A DNA stretch of 64,000 nucleotides from Pyrinomonas sp040289685 (GTDB lineage Bacteria; Acidobacteriota; Blastocatellia; Pyrinomonadales; Pyrinomonadaceae), in contig NZ_PSLQ01000004.1 of the NCBI RefSeq assembly GCF_040289685.1, positions 1 through 64,000 on the forward strand, written 5' to 3'. Of the stretch, positions 51,152 through 60,557 are shown piece after piece. Made by a program: the position numbers and the translations under genes. Position 1 is the first letter of the stretch. Each line of letters opens with the position of its first letter. The notes under the pieces are model-generated. The model saw only the letters and a program-made list of their open reading frames with translations, was not told where the DNA came from and searched no databases.

Positions 51152-51937
51152 TCAACGTTCGCCGACGAGCGCGTGCAGCAGGTAAAAGAGCGCGACGCCG
51201 ACGAAGACGACCACCGACGTTAGCGGGTTCTTCTCTTCCATGTGATTGACTTCCGGGATCAAGTCGCTGGCTGCTACGTAGAGCGTCACGCCCGCCGAAA
51301 AGGGCAGCGCGTAGGCCACCAGCGCCGAAACGTGCGCCTGTGCAATGGCGACGCTCATCACGCCCAGCAGCGTCGCCGCGCCGATCAACAGCGTGGCCCA
51401 CTGTGCCTTGCGGCGCGTGCGCCCCGAAGCGAGCATGATCGAGGCGGCGGTGAAGCCTTCGGGCGCCTTGTGCAGCAGGACAGCGATGAAAACTAGCAGC
51501 CCAACCCTGAAGTTGACTGAAAAAGCGGCGGCAATCGAAACGCCGTCGAAGAATGTATGAATCGATAATCCGCCAATGGCCGCGTAAGCCGCCGTCGGGC
51601 GGAGCAGCCGCTCAGGGTGCGTCTCGGCGCCGAAGTGGAAGTGTGGCGCGATGGTGTGTTCGAATAGATGTATCAATAGGTAACCGGCAAGCAGCAGCGT
51701 TGTTGCTTGCAACACGGCGTGGGGCGAAGATCCGCGCTCGCGCTGCCATAGCTCAATCGCCGCCGGAACGACTTCGACGAAAATCGCTGCCAACATGAAG
51801 CCAGCGCCGAGGGCAATCAAGAAACGGAGAAGTCGGGCGTTGCGCGCCAGCGAGGCTGAGGAGGTCACTAGCAACCCGCCGAGCAGGTTCGCTGCGGCGA
51901 GCGCTAGGCCGAAGAGCAAGTAACTGGAGTAGCTCAT
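51152..51937 (-). CDS. ZIP-family divalent metal transporter
   Basis: 261 residues, about eight membrane helices. Helix IV shows IGGLSIHTFFDGVSIAAAF (H-x3-D) and helix V LLHKAPEGFTAASIM (HKxPEG), the binuclear metal site of ZIP proteins. The loop HTIAPHFHFGAETH is rich in His. ZIP proteins carry Zn or Fe into the cytoplasm. It is divergent from mraZ with 303 bases between. Confidence 0.9.
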   Translation of the reverse strand: MSYSSYLLFGLALAAANLLGGLLVTSSASLARNARLLRFLIALGAGFMLAAIFVEVVPAAIELWQRERGSSPHAVLQATTLLLAGYLLIHLFEHTIAPHFHFGAETHPERLLRPTAAYAAIGGLSIHTFFDGVSIAAAFSVNFRVGLLVFIAVLLHKAPEGFTAASIMLASGRTRRKAQWATLLIGAATLLGVMSVAIAQAHVSALVAYALPFSAGVTLYVAASDLIPEVNHMEEKNPLTSVVVFVGVALFYLLHALVGER

Positions 51938-52092
51938 CAGCAGTCCGATCTAAGTCTAAGGAGACGACAAAGAGAGCAACTATACAGGATCGACGGACGG
52001 TTTGCCACCAGCCTGCGGATGGAGCGACGAGCGTTTGTTGAACGGCGTCGAGTACACCATTTCGTGCTTAAGCGAGCAAATCAAATTTCCTC

Positions 52093-52122
52093 TTGACAGC
52101 GCTTGGAAGACCGACGTACTAT
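52093..52122 (+). promoter_or_regulatory. Sigma-70 type promoter of the dcw cluster
   Basis: A perfect -35 (TTGACA, 52093-52098) and a good -10 (TACTAT, 52117-52122) are 18 bases apart. Transcription should start near 52129, just before the MraZ boxes. Confidence 0.72.
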
Positions 52123-52129
52123 GCGCGGC

Positions 52130-52157
52130 GGGTGGAAGAAAGTGGTCTAAAGTGGGC
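52130..52157 (+). promoter_or_regulatory. MraZ operator: three phased GTGG boxes
   Basis: GTGG occurs at 52132, 52142 and 52152, exactly ten bases apart; the last two are in the context AAAGTGG-TCT-AAAGTGG. Known MraZ proteins bind such ten-base-spaced direct repeats in front of their own operon and repress it. The boxes cover the predicted transcription start. Confidence 0.72.
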
Positions 52158-52240
52158 TTTCTTCCTGAGCTTGGCGGCGAAGCTTAAAGTTCTACTGTAA
52201 GTTTTAAGCAGATGGCGATCCAACCCGGCGGCGAAGGTCA

Positions 52241-52681
52241 ATGTTACGAGGCAATTACACGGCGCGCTTGGACCCCAAGGGGCGGCTCAAAGTGCCGACG
52301 GCCTTTCGCCGGTACATTGAAGAGAAGTACGGCGTGGAGTTTTACGTGACCAGTTTAACGGGCGAAGCGGCACGCCTTTACCCCTTGCCCGAATGGGAGG
52401 CGATTGAACAGCGGCTGGCGCTGCTGCCTTCAATGGACCCGGCGCGGCGCAAGTTCTTGGAGCGCACTAACTACTACGGGCAGCAAACGAGCATGGATGG
52501 GCAAGGGCGCGTTCTCATTCACCCGCTGTTGCGGCGAAGCGCCAACCTCTTAGGCGAGGTCGCCGTGCTCGGTTACTTGAGCTACTTGGAAGTTTGGGAT
52601 CGCGAGCGATTTGAGCAGCGTTTGATGGCCGAACCCTACACGGCGGAGGATGAAGCGGCCATCGCGAGACTGGGGATCTAG
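52241..52681 (+). CDS. mraZ: Transcriptional regulator MraZ
   Basis: 146 residues with two SpoVT/AbrB-like repeats: MLRGNYTARLDPKGRLKVPTAFRR and YYGQQTSMDGQGRVLIHPLLR. The DxKGR and DGQGR loops are the DNA-contacting motifs. MraZ is the first gene of most dcw clusters and autoregulates through boxes like those at 52130-52157. rsmH follows after 58 bases. Confidence 0.95.
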   Translation: MLRGNYTARLDPKGRLKVPTAFRRYIEEKYGVEFYVTSLTGEAARLYPLPEWEAIEQRLALLPSMDPARRKFLERTNYYGQQTSMDGQGRVLIHPLLRRSANLLGEVAVLGYLSYLEVWDRERFEQRLMAEPYTAEDEAAIARLGI

Positions 52682-52739
52682 GCGATTCCAACGTGAGGCG
52701 GCAGCGGTCGGTCTAGGCCGCTGCGGCGGAACCGAAGCG

Positions 52740-53702
52740 ATGCCACGCGAACAGTTCTTTGCATCGGATCACGGGGCGAGTCAAAGCGTGGCGTCCGTTG
52801 GGGGCAGGGACGAGCGACATCGCCCCGTGTTGCTTCAGGAGGCGCTTCGGGCGCTAGCCCCAGAACGCGGCGGCTGGTTCTTCGATGCGACGGTCGGCGC
52901 GGGCGGGCATGCCGAGGGGGTGCTCGAAGCGTCTGCTGAAGCGCGTCTGATCGGCGTTGATCGTGACCGCGAAGCTTTGCGCGTGGCCAGCGCGCGCCTC
53001 GCTCGTTTTGGCGATCGCGCGCGACTGGTGCACGCCGACTTTCGCGATATCAGGCGCGTGCTCGAAGCGGCGGGCGTGAGCGCACTGGCGGGCGTGATCG
53101 CCGACTTGGGGGTTTCGTCGTTGCAGCTTGACGCGCCGGAGCGCGGTTTCAGCTTTCGCTTCGATGCGCCGCTCGACATGCGCATGGATGTCGGGAGCGA
53201 GGCGCAGACGGCTGCCGAGCTACTAGCCCGGCTGTCCGAAGCCGAGATCGCGCGTTTGCTTCGGGAGTATGGCGAAGAGCGTCGGGCACGGCTCATCGCG
53301 CGCGCGATCGTTCAGCGTCGGCGCGGCGGCAAGCCCGTGCAAACTACGCGGGAGTTGGCCGAGCTGGTCGCTGCGCTCGTGCGTGGCGGCAAAGGGCGCA
53401 CGCATCCGGCAACGCGCGTCTTTCAAGCGTTGCGCATCGCTGTCAATCGCGAGCTCGATGATCTGGACCAGTTCATCATGCAAGCGGCCGATCTTTTACA
53501 ACCAGCGGGGCGTCTGGTCATCATCAGTTTCCACTCGCTGGAGGATCGCATCGTCAAGCGGACCTTTCGGCAGCTCGCCGCCGCAGGTCGCGTTGAGTTG
53601 TTGACCAAGCGTCCAATCGTTCCGACGCCGGAAGAGACGCGCGTGAATCCGCGCGCGCGCAGCGCAAAGCTACGCGCGCTGCGCAAAGCAGATCAATGGT
53701 GA
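52740..53702 (+). CDS. rsmH: 16S rRNA (cytosine1402-N4)-methyltransferase
   Basis: 320 residues. HRPVLLQEALRAL, FFDATVGAGGHAEGVLEA (SAM site), VIADLGVSSLQLDAPERGFSFRFDAPLDMRMD and VIISFHSLEDRIVKRTFRQ are RsmH signatures. It methylates C1402 of 16S rRNA. A short poorly conserved N-terminal extension of about 26 residues precedes the first motif. The tail overlaps the start of the ftsL-like gene by seven bases. Confidence 0.94.
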   Translation: MPREQFFASDHGASQSVASVGGRDERHRPVLLQEALRALAPERGGWFFDATVGAGGHAEGVLEASAEARLIGVDRDREALRVASARLARFGDRARLVHADFRDIRRVLEAAGVSALAGVIADLGVSSLQLDAPERGFSFRFDAPLDMRMDVGSEAQTAAELLARLSEAEIARLLREYGEERRARLIARAIVQRRRGGKPVQTTRELAELVAALVRGGKGRTHPATRVFQALRIAVNRELDDLDQFIMQAADLLQPAGRLVIISFHSLEDRIVKRTFRQLAAAGRVELLTKRPIVPTPEETRVNPRARSAKLRALRKADQW

Positions 53703-54097
53703 TGCCGGAAAGAGACCGGGGAGCGAAAGCGGTGAGAAGAATGCCACAGCCCAATCGCAATTTCGCTGTGCGGCGAGAGTGGGACTGGTGCGCTTGTCGT
53801 CGTTTGGCGCTATGGACTGTAGGCGGATTCGTGTTGGTCATCGGATTCGCCTATGCTACAACGCAGCATTTTGCCGCGTTGAGGCTGGGCTACGAAACGG
53901 AGTTGTTGCGCGAGGAGCGAGCGCGATTAGCCGAAGAGCGCCGCCGTCTGCTCCTTGTCCTCGCCGAAACTGGCTCACCGCAAGCCATCGAACAGGCCGC
54001 CCGCGCGCAAGGCATGGAGCCAGCGCGCGCTTCGCAAATCGACCGCGCGGTAACTGCGCCGACGTGGGTCGGCGCGGCCTCGACTTTCGGGCGCTGA
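53696..54097 (+). CDS. ftsL: FtsL-like division protein
   Basis: 133 residues. A cytoplasmic N-terminus of about 36 residues, one membrane helix (RLALWTVGGFVLVIGFAYAT) and a periplasmic coiled coil (LLREERARLAEERRRLLLVLAET) give the bitopic FtsL layout. FtsL sequences are poorly conserved, so the call rests mainly on this layout and on the position between rsmH and ftsI. The SPQAIEQAARAQGMEPA segment after the coil is also typical. Start 53696 overlaps rsmH. Confidence 0.7.
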   Translation: MVMPERDRGAKAVRRMPQPNRNFAVRREWDWCACRRLALWTVGGFVLVIGFAYATTQHFAALRLGYETELLREERARLAEERRRLLLVLAETGSPQAIEQAARAQGMEPARASQIDRAVTAPTWVGAASTFGR

Positions 54098-54213
54098 GAA
54101 TTGGGCTCGCCCTCAGCGTGAAACCGACTCTCCCCAACTGGCGAGCCTAAACAACGGGACGTTTGAACGGCGCTTCCCGCGCGACGGATTTCACGCGAAA
54201 GCGGCAGGTCGCT

Positions 54214-56223
54214 ATGCGCAAAGGCTCGGCACGCACATCCAGCCGCCCTGATGTTGCCCGACGGCGCACGTGGCTCGTCTTCGGATTCTTTCTTTTCTGG
54301 ACGTGCCTCATCGCCGGACGTTTGATCTATCTCCAACTAATCGCGCACGAGACGTTGGCCGCGCGCGCGCGCGCGCAGCGAATAGCCGAACTGGAGTTGC
54401 CGCCGTTGCGCGGCACCATTGTTGACCGGCAGGGACGCGAACTTGCGCGCAGCGTCGAAACGGACTCCTTTTTCGCCGTGCCTGACGAGATAGCTGATCC
54501 CAAAGAGGTCGCCCGGCATCTTGCCCAGATCATCGGCGTGGATGCAGACGAGTTGGCCGCGCGTCTGGCGCGCGCGCGCGATCAAGGGCGACGCTTTGTC
54601 TGGGTAGCGCGCAAGCTTGACGAAGCGCAAGCCGAGAAGCTGCGGGCGTTGAACCTGCGTGGTGTTTATGCGCTCAAAGAGCCGAAACGTTTCTACCCCA
54701 ACGCGACGCTCGCCGCTCACGTGCTCGGTTTCGTCGGGCTGGATGAACAGGGCCTGGCCGGCGTCGAACAATTTCAGAACGCTTCGCTGGCAGGCAGGGA
54801 GGGGCGCGTTTTGGTCGAACGCGACGCCCATCGGCGTCCGTACCGCAGTTTGGAAGAAGCCGCGGGCGAAGGGAGCACAGTGGTGCTGACGCTGGACCAG
54901 ACCGTGCAGCATTGGACTGAACAGGCGTTGCAGGCGGCGGTCGAGCGCAGCCGAGCGCGCGCCGGCACGGCCATCGTGCTCGATCCGAAGACGGGGGAGA
55001 TCTTGGCTTTGGCCAATGCGCCGAGCTTTGATCCGAACCGCGCTCACGCGCTTGCGCCTGAAGCGCATCGCAACGAAGCGTTGCAGAACATCTACGAGCC
55101 GGGGTCAACCTTCAAGATCGTCTCGTTTGCTGCTGCGCTCGAAGAGGGAGTGGCCCGGCCCGATGAACGCATCGACTGCCAGATGGGCTCCATCGTCGTA
55201 GCTGGGCGCACCGTGCGCGATCATCATCCGTTCGGTATATTGACGCTCACCGAGGCGCTCGCCAAATCTTCCAACGTCGCCGCGATCAAGCTCGGTTTAC
55301 GCGTCGGCCACGAGCGGCTTTACGATTACATCCGCCGCTTCGGTTTCGGCGAAAAGACGGGCGTTGAGCTTCCCGGCGAGACCGCCGGGCTGTTGCGTCC
55401 CGTTCGACGTTGGCAACCGAGTTCCATCGGTTCGATCGCCATCGGGCAGGAGATCGGTGTGACGCCGCTGCAAGTGGCAGCGGCGTTTGCTGCCGTCGCC
55501 AACGATGGCGTGCGCGTCGCTCCGCATCTGGTGCGCGAGGTCCGCGCGAGCACTGGTGCCGTGGTTCAGCGCGCCGCGCCCGCTACGACGCGCGTCATCA
55601 GCGCCGAGACGGCGCGCGCCTTGCGCGGCATGTTGGAGATGGTGACGCTTCGCGGAACGGCGACGCGCGCGCAACTCGATGGTTACACGGCGGCAGGCAA
55701 AACTGGCACGGCGCAAAAAATCGATCCGCAAACGCGCGCCTATTCGCCAACCAAACACGTGGCCTCTTTCGTCGGCTTCGCGCCCGTTTCCGATCCGCAA
55801 GTGGTCATCATCGTCGTGATTGACGAGCCGCGCGGCGCGTATCATGGCGGCGAAGTGGCGGCGCCCGTCTTTCGCGAGATCGCCGAGCGCGTGCTGCCAT
55901 ACCTGAACGTGACGCCTGATGCGAACCCGCGCCCGTCTGCCGACGCGCCGTTCTTGGCCGCGCGCGCCGAACGATCGGCGCAAAAGATGCCCGAGGAGAT
56001 CGAACGGCAGGGCGAGCTTGTGCTGGCCCAGGCCGAGGGAGCAGCGTTTGCCATGCCCAACTTGCGCGGGCAAAGCGTGCGCGATGCTGCGCGCGTTTGC
56101 GCCCAATTGGGCTTAGCGCTTGAAGCCGAGGGCGAAGGTGAGGCCGTCTTGCAAGAACCGGCGGCTGGCACGCCTGTGCGTGTCGGAAGCCGCGTGCGCG
56201 CCGTTTTCGCGCGCGCTGAGTAA
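54214..56223 (+). CDS. ftsI: Division-specific penicillin-binding protein with PASTA domain (FtsI/PBP3 type)
   Basis: 669 residues from ATG at 54214. One N-terminal membrane helix (about 20-42) is followed by the PBP dimerisation domain (LRGTIVDRQGRELARS) and the transpeptidase. Active-site motifs: STFK at 298-301 in YEPGSTFKI, SSN in LAKSSNVA, and KTG in AAGKTGTAQK. A single PASTA repeat (PNLRGQSVRDAARVCAQLGL) ends the protein, as in the Firmicutes/Actinobacteria type. It crosslinks septal peptidoglycan together with FtsW. A longer reading from 54163 (TTG) has no support. Confidence 0.93.
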   Translation: MRKGSARTSSRPDVARRRTWLVFGFFLFWTCLIAGRLIYLQLIAHETLAARARAQRIAELELPPLRGTIVDRQGRELARSVETDSFFAVPDEIADPKEVARHLAQIIGVDADELAARLARARDQGRRFVWVARKLDEAQAEKLRALNLRGVYALKEPKRFYPNATLAAHVLGFVGLDEQGLAGVEQFQNASLAGREGRVLVERDAHRRPYRSLEEAAGEGSTVVLTLDQTVQHWTEQALQAAVERSRARAGTAIVLDPKTGEILALANAPSFDPNRAHALAPEAHRNEALQNIYEPGSTFKIVSFAAALEEGVARPDERIDCQMGSIVVAGRTVRDHHPFGILTLTEALAKSSNVAAIKLGLRVGHERLYDYIRRFGFGEKTGVELPGETAGLLRPVRRWQPSSIGSIAIGQEIGVTPLQVAAAFAAVANDGVRVAPHLVREVRASTGAVVQRAAPATTRVISAETARALRGMLEMVTLRGTATRAQLDGYTAAGKTGTAQKIDPQTRAYSPTKHVASFVGFAPVSDPQVVIIVVIDEPRGAYHGGEVAAPVFREIAERVLPYLNVTPDANPRPSADAPFLAARAERSAQKMPEEIERQGELVLAQAEGAAFAMPNLRGQSVRDAARVCAQLGLALEAEGEGEAVLQEPAAGTPVRVGSRVRAVFARAE

Positions 56224-56554
56224 GGGGGCGTCCGAAGCGATCGGATGATGGATTCAAGGCGGGAATCTTCCATGGGACTTTTGGCGACGTTTCGCATGAG
56301 CGGGCAAGATCCATGACGCAAAACTCGCACGATAAAATCCACCGGGAGGAATTGAAGCGGCGAATCGAAGATTGTCGGTTGCGCGTGCGGCGCGCGCGCC
56401 TCGCTCGAAACCACGCCAAAGAGCGTGACTTCGAACGCGCGCCTACAGACGAAGGCGAAGAAGTTCGCTGCGAAGATGAACTGGACGCAAGATCGGTGAT
56501 CGCGGTCGGCGTGTTACAGTGAGCGCTGGATGGTCGCCGTTCGGGAGAGAAGTT
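56224..56554 (+). other. Space between ftsI and murF, where murE is expected
   Basis: 331 bases. A 69-codon frame at 56313-56522 (basic helical, MTQNSHDKIHREELKRRI) could be a small gene but has no ribosome site and no family I know. No remnant of murE (P-loop GTNGKTT or the DNPR motif) can be read in any frame. GGGAGAGAAG at the right end belongs to murF. Confidence 0.5.
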
Positions 56555-58009
56555 GTGAGGCTCGCAAAAGCAGCGCAATTGATGGGGGCAGACGAAGCGG
56601 TCGGCGTCGCGCCCGACGCCGACGTGACCGGGTTCGCTATCGATTCGCGCGCCGTTGAGCCGGGCCAGCTCTTCTTCGCTTTGTCGCCCGAAGACTACCG
56701 GCGTCATTGCTTCACGGCGAAGGAGTTCAGCGATGCGCACCAGTTCATTCCGGAAGCGCTATCGCGCGGCGCATTGGCTGCCGTCGCGCGTCGCGCGCGC
56801 ATCGCTGAGGACGAAGAACTCCGACGTTTGCGACACCGCTTGTTGCTCGTCGAGGACGTGATCGACGCGCTACAGCGTCTTGCACGCAACGTCGTCACTG
56901 AGTGGGGCGGGCCAGTGGTCGCCATCGCTGGCAGCGCCGGAAAGACGACCACCAAGGATTTGACGGCGCTGGTGCTGCAGGTCGCGGGCAAAAGGGTGAT
57001 CAAGAGCCTAAAGAACTTCAACAACGAGCTCGGCGTTCCGCTCTCCATCTTGCAAATGGAATCCGGCGGGCGCCGCGCCGCCGATTTTGACGTCGTCGTG
57101 CTGGAGATGGGAACCTCGATGCCGGGCGAGTTGGATCGCTTGGCGCAGATCGCGCCGCCTGATATCGCCGTCGAGGTTTGCGTCGGGCCGGAACACCTAG
57201 AGTTCCTCGGCACGATCGAAGATGTGGCGCGCGAAGAGAGCGCTTTGGTGCGACGCTTGAAAGCTGGCGGCACGGCGGTTCTCAATGCCGATGATCCGTG
57301 GGTGAGCGGCATGCGTCGGCTTCATGTCGGGCCAGTGTTGACCTTCGGATTGAACGAGCCGGCAGATGTTGTGGCCGAAGAGGTCACGCGCGTGCGATTG
57401 GATCTCGCGCGCTTCCGGTTGCGAACGCCGCTCGGCACGGCCGAGGCGACGCTGCCGCTGCCCGGTCGGCACAACTTGACCAACGCCTTGGCAGCGGCGG
57501 CGGTTGCGACCTGTTTCGGGATCAGCCCGGCGCGCATCGCCGACGCTCTCGCTTCTGCTGCGCCATCAGAGATGCGCGGCGAGGTCTTGCGCTTCGCCGC
57601 AGGGTTCACCATGATCGATGACTCTTACAATTCAAATCCGGCTTCGCTGTTGGCGATGGCGCGGGCCGTGGCGGAGGCCGAGGCGACGCGGCGCATCGTG
57701 GTCGCTGGCGAGATGTTGGAACTCGGTCCCGATGCTGCGGCGATGCACCGCGAAGCGGGACGCGAGATCGCGCGTTTGGCGGTCGATGCGTTGTGGGGCG
57801 TGCGCGGGTTGGCGCAAGAACTGGTCGCCGGCGCGCGCGCGGAGGGATTGGCAGAAGCGCGCTTCTTCTCATCGGTCGAAGAGGCGGCAAAATCCTTGTG
57901 TGAGGCGTTGCGTGCGGGCGATCTGGTGCTGGTCAAAGGATCGCGCGGCGTGCGCACGGACAAGATCGTGGCGGCGGTGAAAGCGAGGTTCGAGCTGAAA
58001 GACGAGTGA
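56555..58009 (+). CDS. murF: UDP-N-acetylmuramoyl-tripeptide--D-alanyl-D-alanine ligase
   Basis: 484 residues. FAIDSRAVEPGQLFFAL opens the N-terminal domain; the P-loop is AIAGSAGKTTTKDLTALVL; EMGTSMPGELDRLAQIAPPD and YNSNPASLLAMARAV are MurF-specific (MurE would have DNPR). It adds D-Ala-D-Ala to the tripeptide precursor in the cytoplasm. The start is GTG at 56555, directly behind GGGAGAGAAGTT and matching the family N-terminus; a GTG at 56519 is in frame but unsupported. Confidence 0.93.
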   Translation: MRLAKAAQLMGADEAVGVAPDADVTGFAIDSRAVEPGQLFFALSPEDYRRHCFTAKEFSDAHQFIPEALSRGALAAVARRARIAEDEELRRLRHRLLLVEDVIDALQRLARNVVTEWGGPVVAIAGSAGKTTTKDLTALVLQVAGKRVIKSLKNFNNELGVPLSILQMESGGRRAADFDVVVLEMGTSMPGELDRLAQIAPPDIAVEVCVGPEHLEFLGTIEDVAREESALVRRLKAGGTAVLNADDPWVSGMRRLHVGPVLTFGLNEPADVVAEEVTRVRLDLARFRLRTPLGTAEATLPLPGRHNLTNALAAAAVATCFGISPARIADALASAAPSEMRGEVLRFAAGFTMIDDSYNSNPASLLAMARAVAEAEATRRIVVAGEMLELGPDAAAMHREAGREIARLAVDALWGVRGLAQELVAGARAEGLAEARFFSSVEEAAKSLCEALRAGDLVLVKGSRGVRTDKIVAAVKARFELKDE

Positions 58010-58018
58010 CGAGCGAAG

Positions 58019-59152
58019 ATGTTCTACTATCTCTTTTACGAGTGGCTCTATCGCAGCTTACAGGCGCACGAGGAGTCATATTTCGTCAAAGCGCTCAACG
58101 TCTTTCAGTACATCACCTTTCGCACGGCTTACGCTGCCGTCACGGCGTTGCTGCTTTCGTTGTTGCTCGGCAAACCTGTGATCCGGTGGTTGCGCGAATG
58201 GAACATCGGGCAGCAGATTCGCCAGGAGGGGCCGCAGTGGCACATGTCGAAGCGGAACACGCCGACCATGGGCGGCGTGTTGATCGTCGGTTCGGTGCTG
58301 GTTTCAACGCTGCTTTGGGGGCGACTTGACAACCTGTACGTGTGGGTCGCATTGGGGGCGACGACGCTCTTTGCCGCAATTGGGTTTCTCGACGATTACC
58401 TGAAGATCAAGCGGCAACAGAGCCTTGGCTTGACCGGTCGGCAAAAGCTGCTCGGTCAACTGTTTGTCGCCGCTTTGGTCTGGGCAGTGCTCTACTTTTG
58501 CACGGAGTACGCGTGGAACGTCAACGTGCCGTTCTTCAAGGCGACGGCGGACCCGAATCCGCGAACGAGCATCAGCTACATCGGGCCCTATCTTTATCTA
58601 CCGTTCATCGCGCTCGTGCTGCTCGGCACGTCGAACGCCGTAAACTTGACCGATGGCTTGGACGGATTGGCGATCAGCGTGACGTTCATCGCGATGGCGG
58701 CGTTGACGGCGTTCACTTACGTCACCGGTCACGCCAGATTTGCCAATTACCTTGGGTTGACGCACCGACCCGAAATCGCCGAGCTGACCGTCTTTTGCGG
58801 CGCGATGGCTGGCGCGAGCCTCGGCTTTTTGTGGTACAACGCGCCGCCAGCCGAAGTCTTCATGGGCGACGTCGGAAGCTTGGCGATCGGCGGTGCCATC
58901 GGCACGGTGGCCGTGTTGACTAAACAGGAGTTCATGCTCTTGATGGTCGGCGGCGTCTTCGTCATCGAAGCGCTGTCGGTGATGTTGCAAGTTTTCTCGT
59001 TCAAGATGACGCGGCGGCGCATCTTCAAGATGGCGCCGTTGCACCATCACTTTGAGATGCTCGGCTGGCGCGAATCCAAGGTCGTCTTTCGCTTTCTGAT
59101 CTTGGCGATCCTGTTTGCGCTGCTCAGCCTTTCGACGTTGAAGTTGCGCTAG
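58019..59152 (+). CDS. mraY: Phospho-N-acetylmuramoyl-pentapeptide-transferase
   Basis: 377 residues, ten membrane helices. KRNTPTMGGVLI, the metal/substrate motif FLDDYLKIKR, NAVNLTDGLDGLA and the C-terminal FKMAPLHHHFEMLGW are all MraY signatures. It moves phospho-MurNAc-pentapeptide to undecaprenyl phosphate, making lipid I. Nine bases separate it from murF and two from murD. Confidence 0.96.
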   Translation: MFYYLFYEWLYRSLQAHEESYFVKALNVFQYITFRTAYAAVTALLLSLLLGKPVIRWLREWNIGQQIRQEGPQWHMSKRNTPTMGGVLIVGSVLVSTLLWGRLDNLYVWVALGATTLFAAIGFLDDYLKIKRQQSLGLTGRQKLLGQLFVAALVWAVLYFCTEYAWNVNVPFFKATADPNPRTSISYIGPYLYLPFIALVLLGTSNAVNLTDGLDGLAISVTFIAMAALTAFTYVTGHARFANYLGLTHRPEIAELTVFCGAMAGASLGFLWYNAPPAEVFMGDVGSLAIGGAIGTVAVLTKQEFMLLMVGGVFVIEALSVMLQVFSFKMTRRRIFKMAPLHHHFEMLGWRESKVVFRFLILAILFALLSLSTLKLR

Positions 59153-59154
59153 AG

Positions 59155-60537
59155 ATGGAGCTTGCAGGCAAAAAGGTGCTCGTGCTCGGCGCTGGGCGTA
59201 GCGGCACGGCGGCGGCCCGTTTTCTCGTCGCGCGCGCATCGCGTGTCGCGCTGAACGACCGCAAGCCACTCGAGGAGTGGAGCGCCGAGGCGCGCGCGCT
59301 CGAGGCTCTGGGCGTCAAGCTCTTTTCGGGCGACGTGCCGCAGTGGTTACTGGACCACATCGATCTGCTCATCGTCAGTCCGGGCGTGCCGCCCAAAAAC
59401 ATCGCCGTCCGCTATGCTGAACGAGCTGGCGTCGAAGTCATCGGCGAAGTCGAACTCGCCTTTCGTTTCTTGCGCGGCCAGCTGATCGCCATCACCGGCA
59501 CCAACGGGAAGACGACGACCACGGCGTTGGTGGGCCAGTTGCTCGCCGACGCGCGCTTACCCGTGCAGGTCGGCGGCAACATCGGGACGCCGCTCATATC
59601 GCTCATCGATACGTCGCGCGACGACGGCTGGACCGTTGCCGAGATCTCGAGTTTCCAACTGGAGACCACGGACCGTTTTCACCCGCGCGTCGCCTCGGTG
59701 CTCAACATCACGCCGGATCACATGGACCGGTACGAAACTTTCAACGATTACGCGGCGGCCAAGCACCGCATCTTTCGGCGGCAAAACGAAGAGGACTGGG
59801 CTGTGTTGAACGCCGACGATGAGGTAGTCGCTTCGTGGGCCAGCGGGCTGACGGCGCGCAAGCTCTTCTTCAGTCGGCGACGCGAGGTGGAACAGGGCAT
59901 CTTCTTGCGCGAGCGCACGCTGGTCGCGCGTCTCGATGGCCGCGAACGAGCGTTGTTGCGTGCGGATGAACTCGTTCTGCGCGGCGCGCACAACGTGGAG
60001 AACGTGATGGCCGCGCTCTGCATGGGCTACGCTTGCGGCGCGCCGTTTGAGTCCATGTGCGAAACGGTACGCCGGTTCAGCGGCGTCGAGCACCGTCTGG
60101 AATTGGTCGCCGAAGCGAAGGGCGTGCGCTTTTACAACGATTCCAAAGCGACCAACGTCGCTGCGGCGGCGAAAGCTTTCGAAGCCTTCACCGAAGAGGC
60201 GGGGCGCATCGTCGCTATCATGGGCGGGCGCGGCAAAGGGGCGCCGTATGCGCCGCTTGCGCCATTGATCGAAAGCAAAGCGCGTGCGCTCGTGCTCATC
60301 GGCGAGGATGCTGAACGGATCGCAAAGGAGCTGGGGCCGCACGCTCCGGCGGTCGAGCGTGCGGCTGACATGCGTGAGGCGGTCGCGCGCGCCTTTGCGT
60401 TGGCGCAGCCGCAGGACGTCGTGCTGCTCGCTCCAGCATGCGCTAGCTACGACATGTTCGCGGATTTCGAGGACCGCGGGCGAGCTTTCAAGGCAGCGGT
60501 TCGAGAGTTGCTGGACGGGACGGCGGATCGAAAGTAA
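59155..60537 (+). CDS. murD: UDP-N-acetylmuramoylalanine--D-glutamate ligase
   Basis: 460 residues. KKVLVLGAGRSGTAAARFL opens the N-terminal domain; the P-loop is AITGTNGKTTTTALVGQLL; LNITPDHMDRY, GVEHRLELVAEAKGVRFYNDSKATN and IMGGRGKGA complete the Mur ligase pattern, with NDSKATN specific to MurD. It adds D-Glu to UDP-MurNAc-L-Ala. Its start is two bases after the mraY stop. Confidence 0.96.
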   Translation: MELAGKKVLVLGAGRSGTAAARFLVARASRVALNDRKPLEEWSAEARALEALGVKLFSGDVPQWLLDHIDLLIVSPGVPPKNIAVRYAERAGVEVIGEVELAFRFLRGQLIAITGTNGKTTTTALVGQLLADARLPVQVGGNIGTPLISLIDTSRDDGWTVAEISSFQLETTDRFHPRVASVLNITPDHMDRYETFNDYAAAKHRIFRRQNEEDWAVLNADDEVVASWASGLTARKLFFSRRREVEQGIFLRERTLVARLDGRERALLRADELVLRGAHNVENVMAALCMGYACGAPFESMCETVRRFSGVEHRLELVAEAKGVRFYNDSKATNVAAAAKAFEAFTEEAGRIVAIMGGRGKGAPYAPLAPLIESKARALVLIGEDAERIAKELGPHAPAVERAADMREAVARAFALAQPQDVVLLAPACASYDMFADFEDRGRAFKAAVRELLDGTADRK

Positions 60538-60557
60538 GGAGGGCGCATAGGCCAAAG

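Larger units (their letters stand above)
51938..52240. other. Divergent regulatory region, ZIP transporter / dcw cluster
   Basis: 303 bases without a gene. The right half holds the promoter and MraZ boxes of the dcw cluster; about 110 bases of untranslated leader follow before mraZ. On the ZIP side I see no clear promoter or metal-regulator site. Confidence 0.6.

Noticed and set aside
56313..56522. A 69-codon plus-strand frame before murF as a real gene.
   Set aside because: No ribosome site, no known family, and its GTGA overlap is with a murF start that is itself not preferred.
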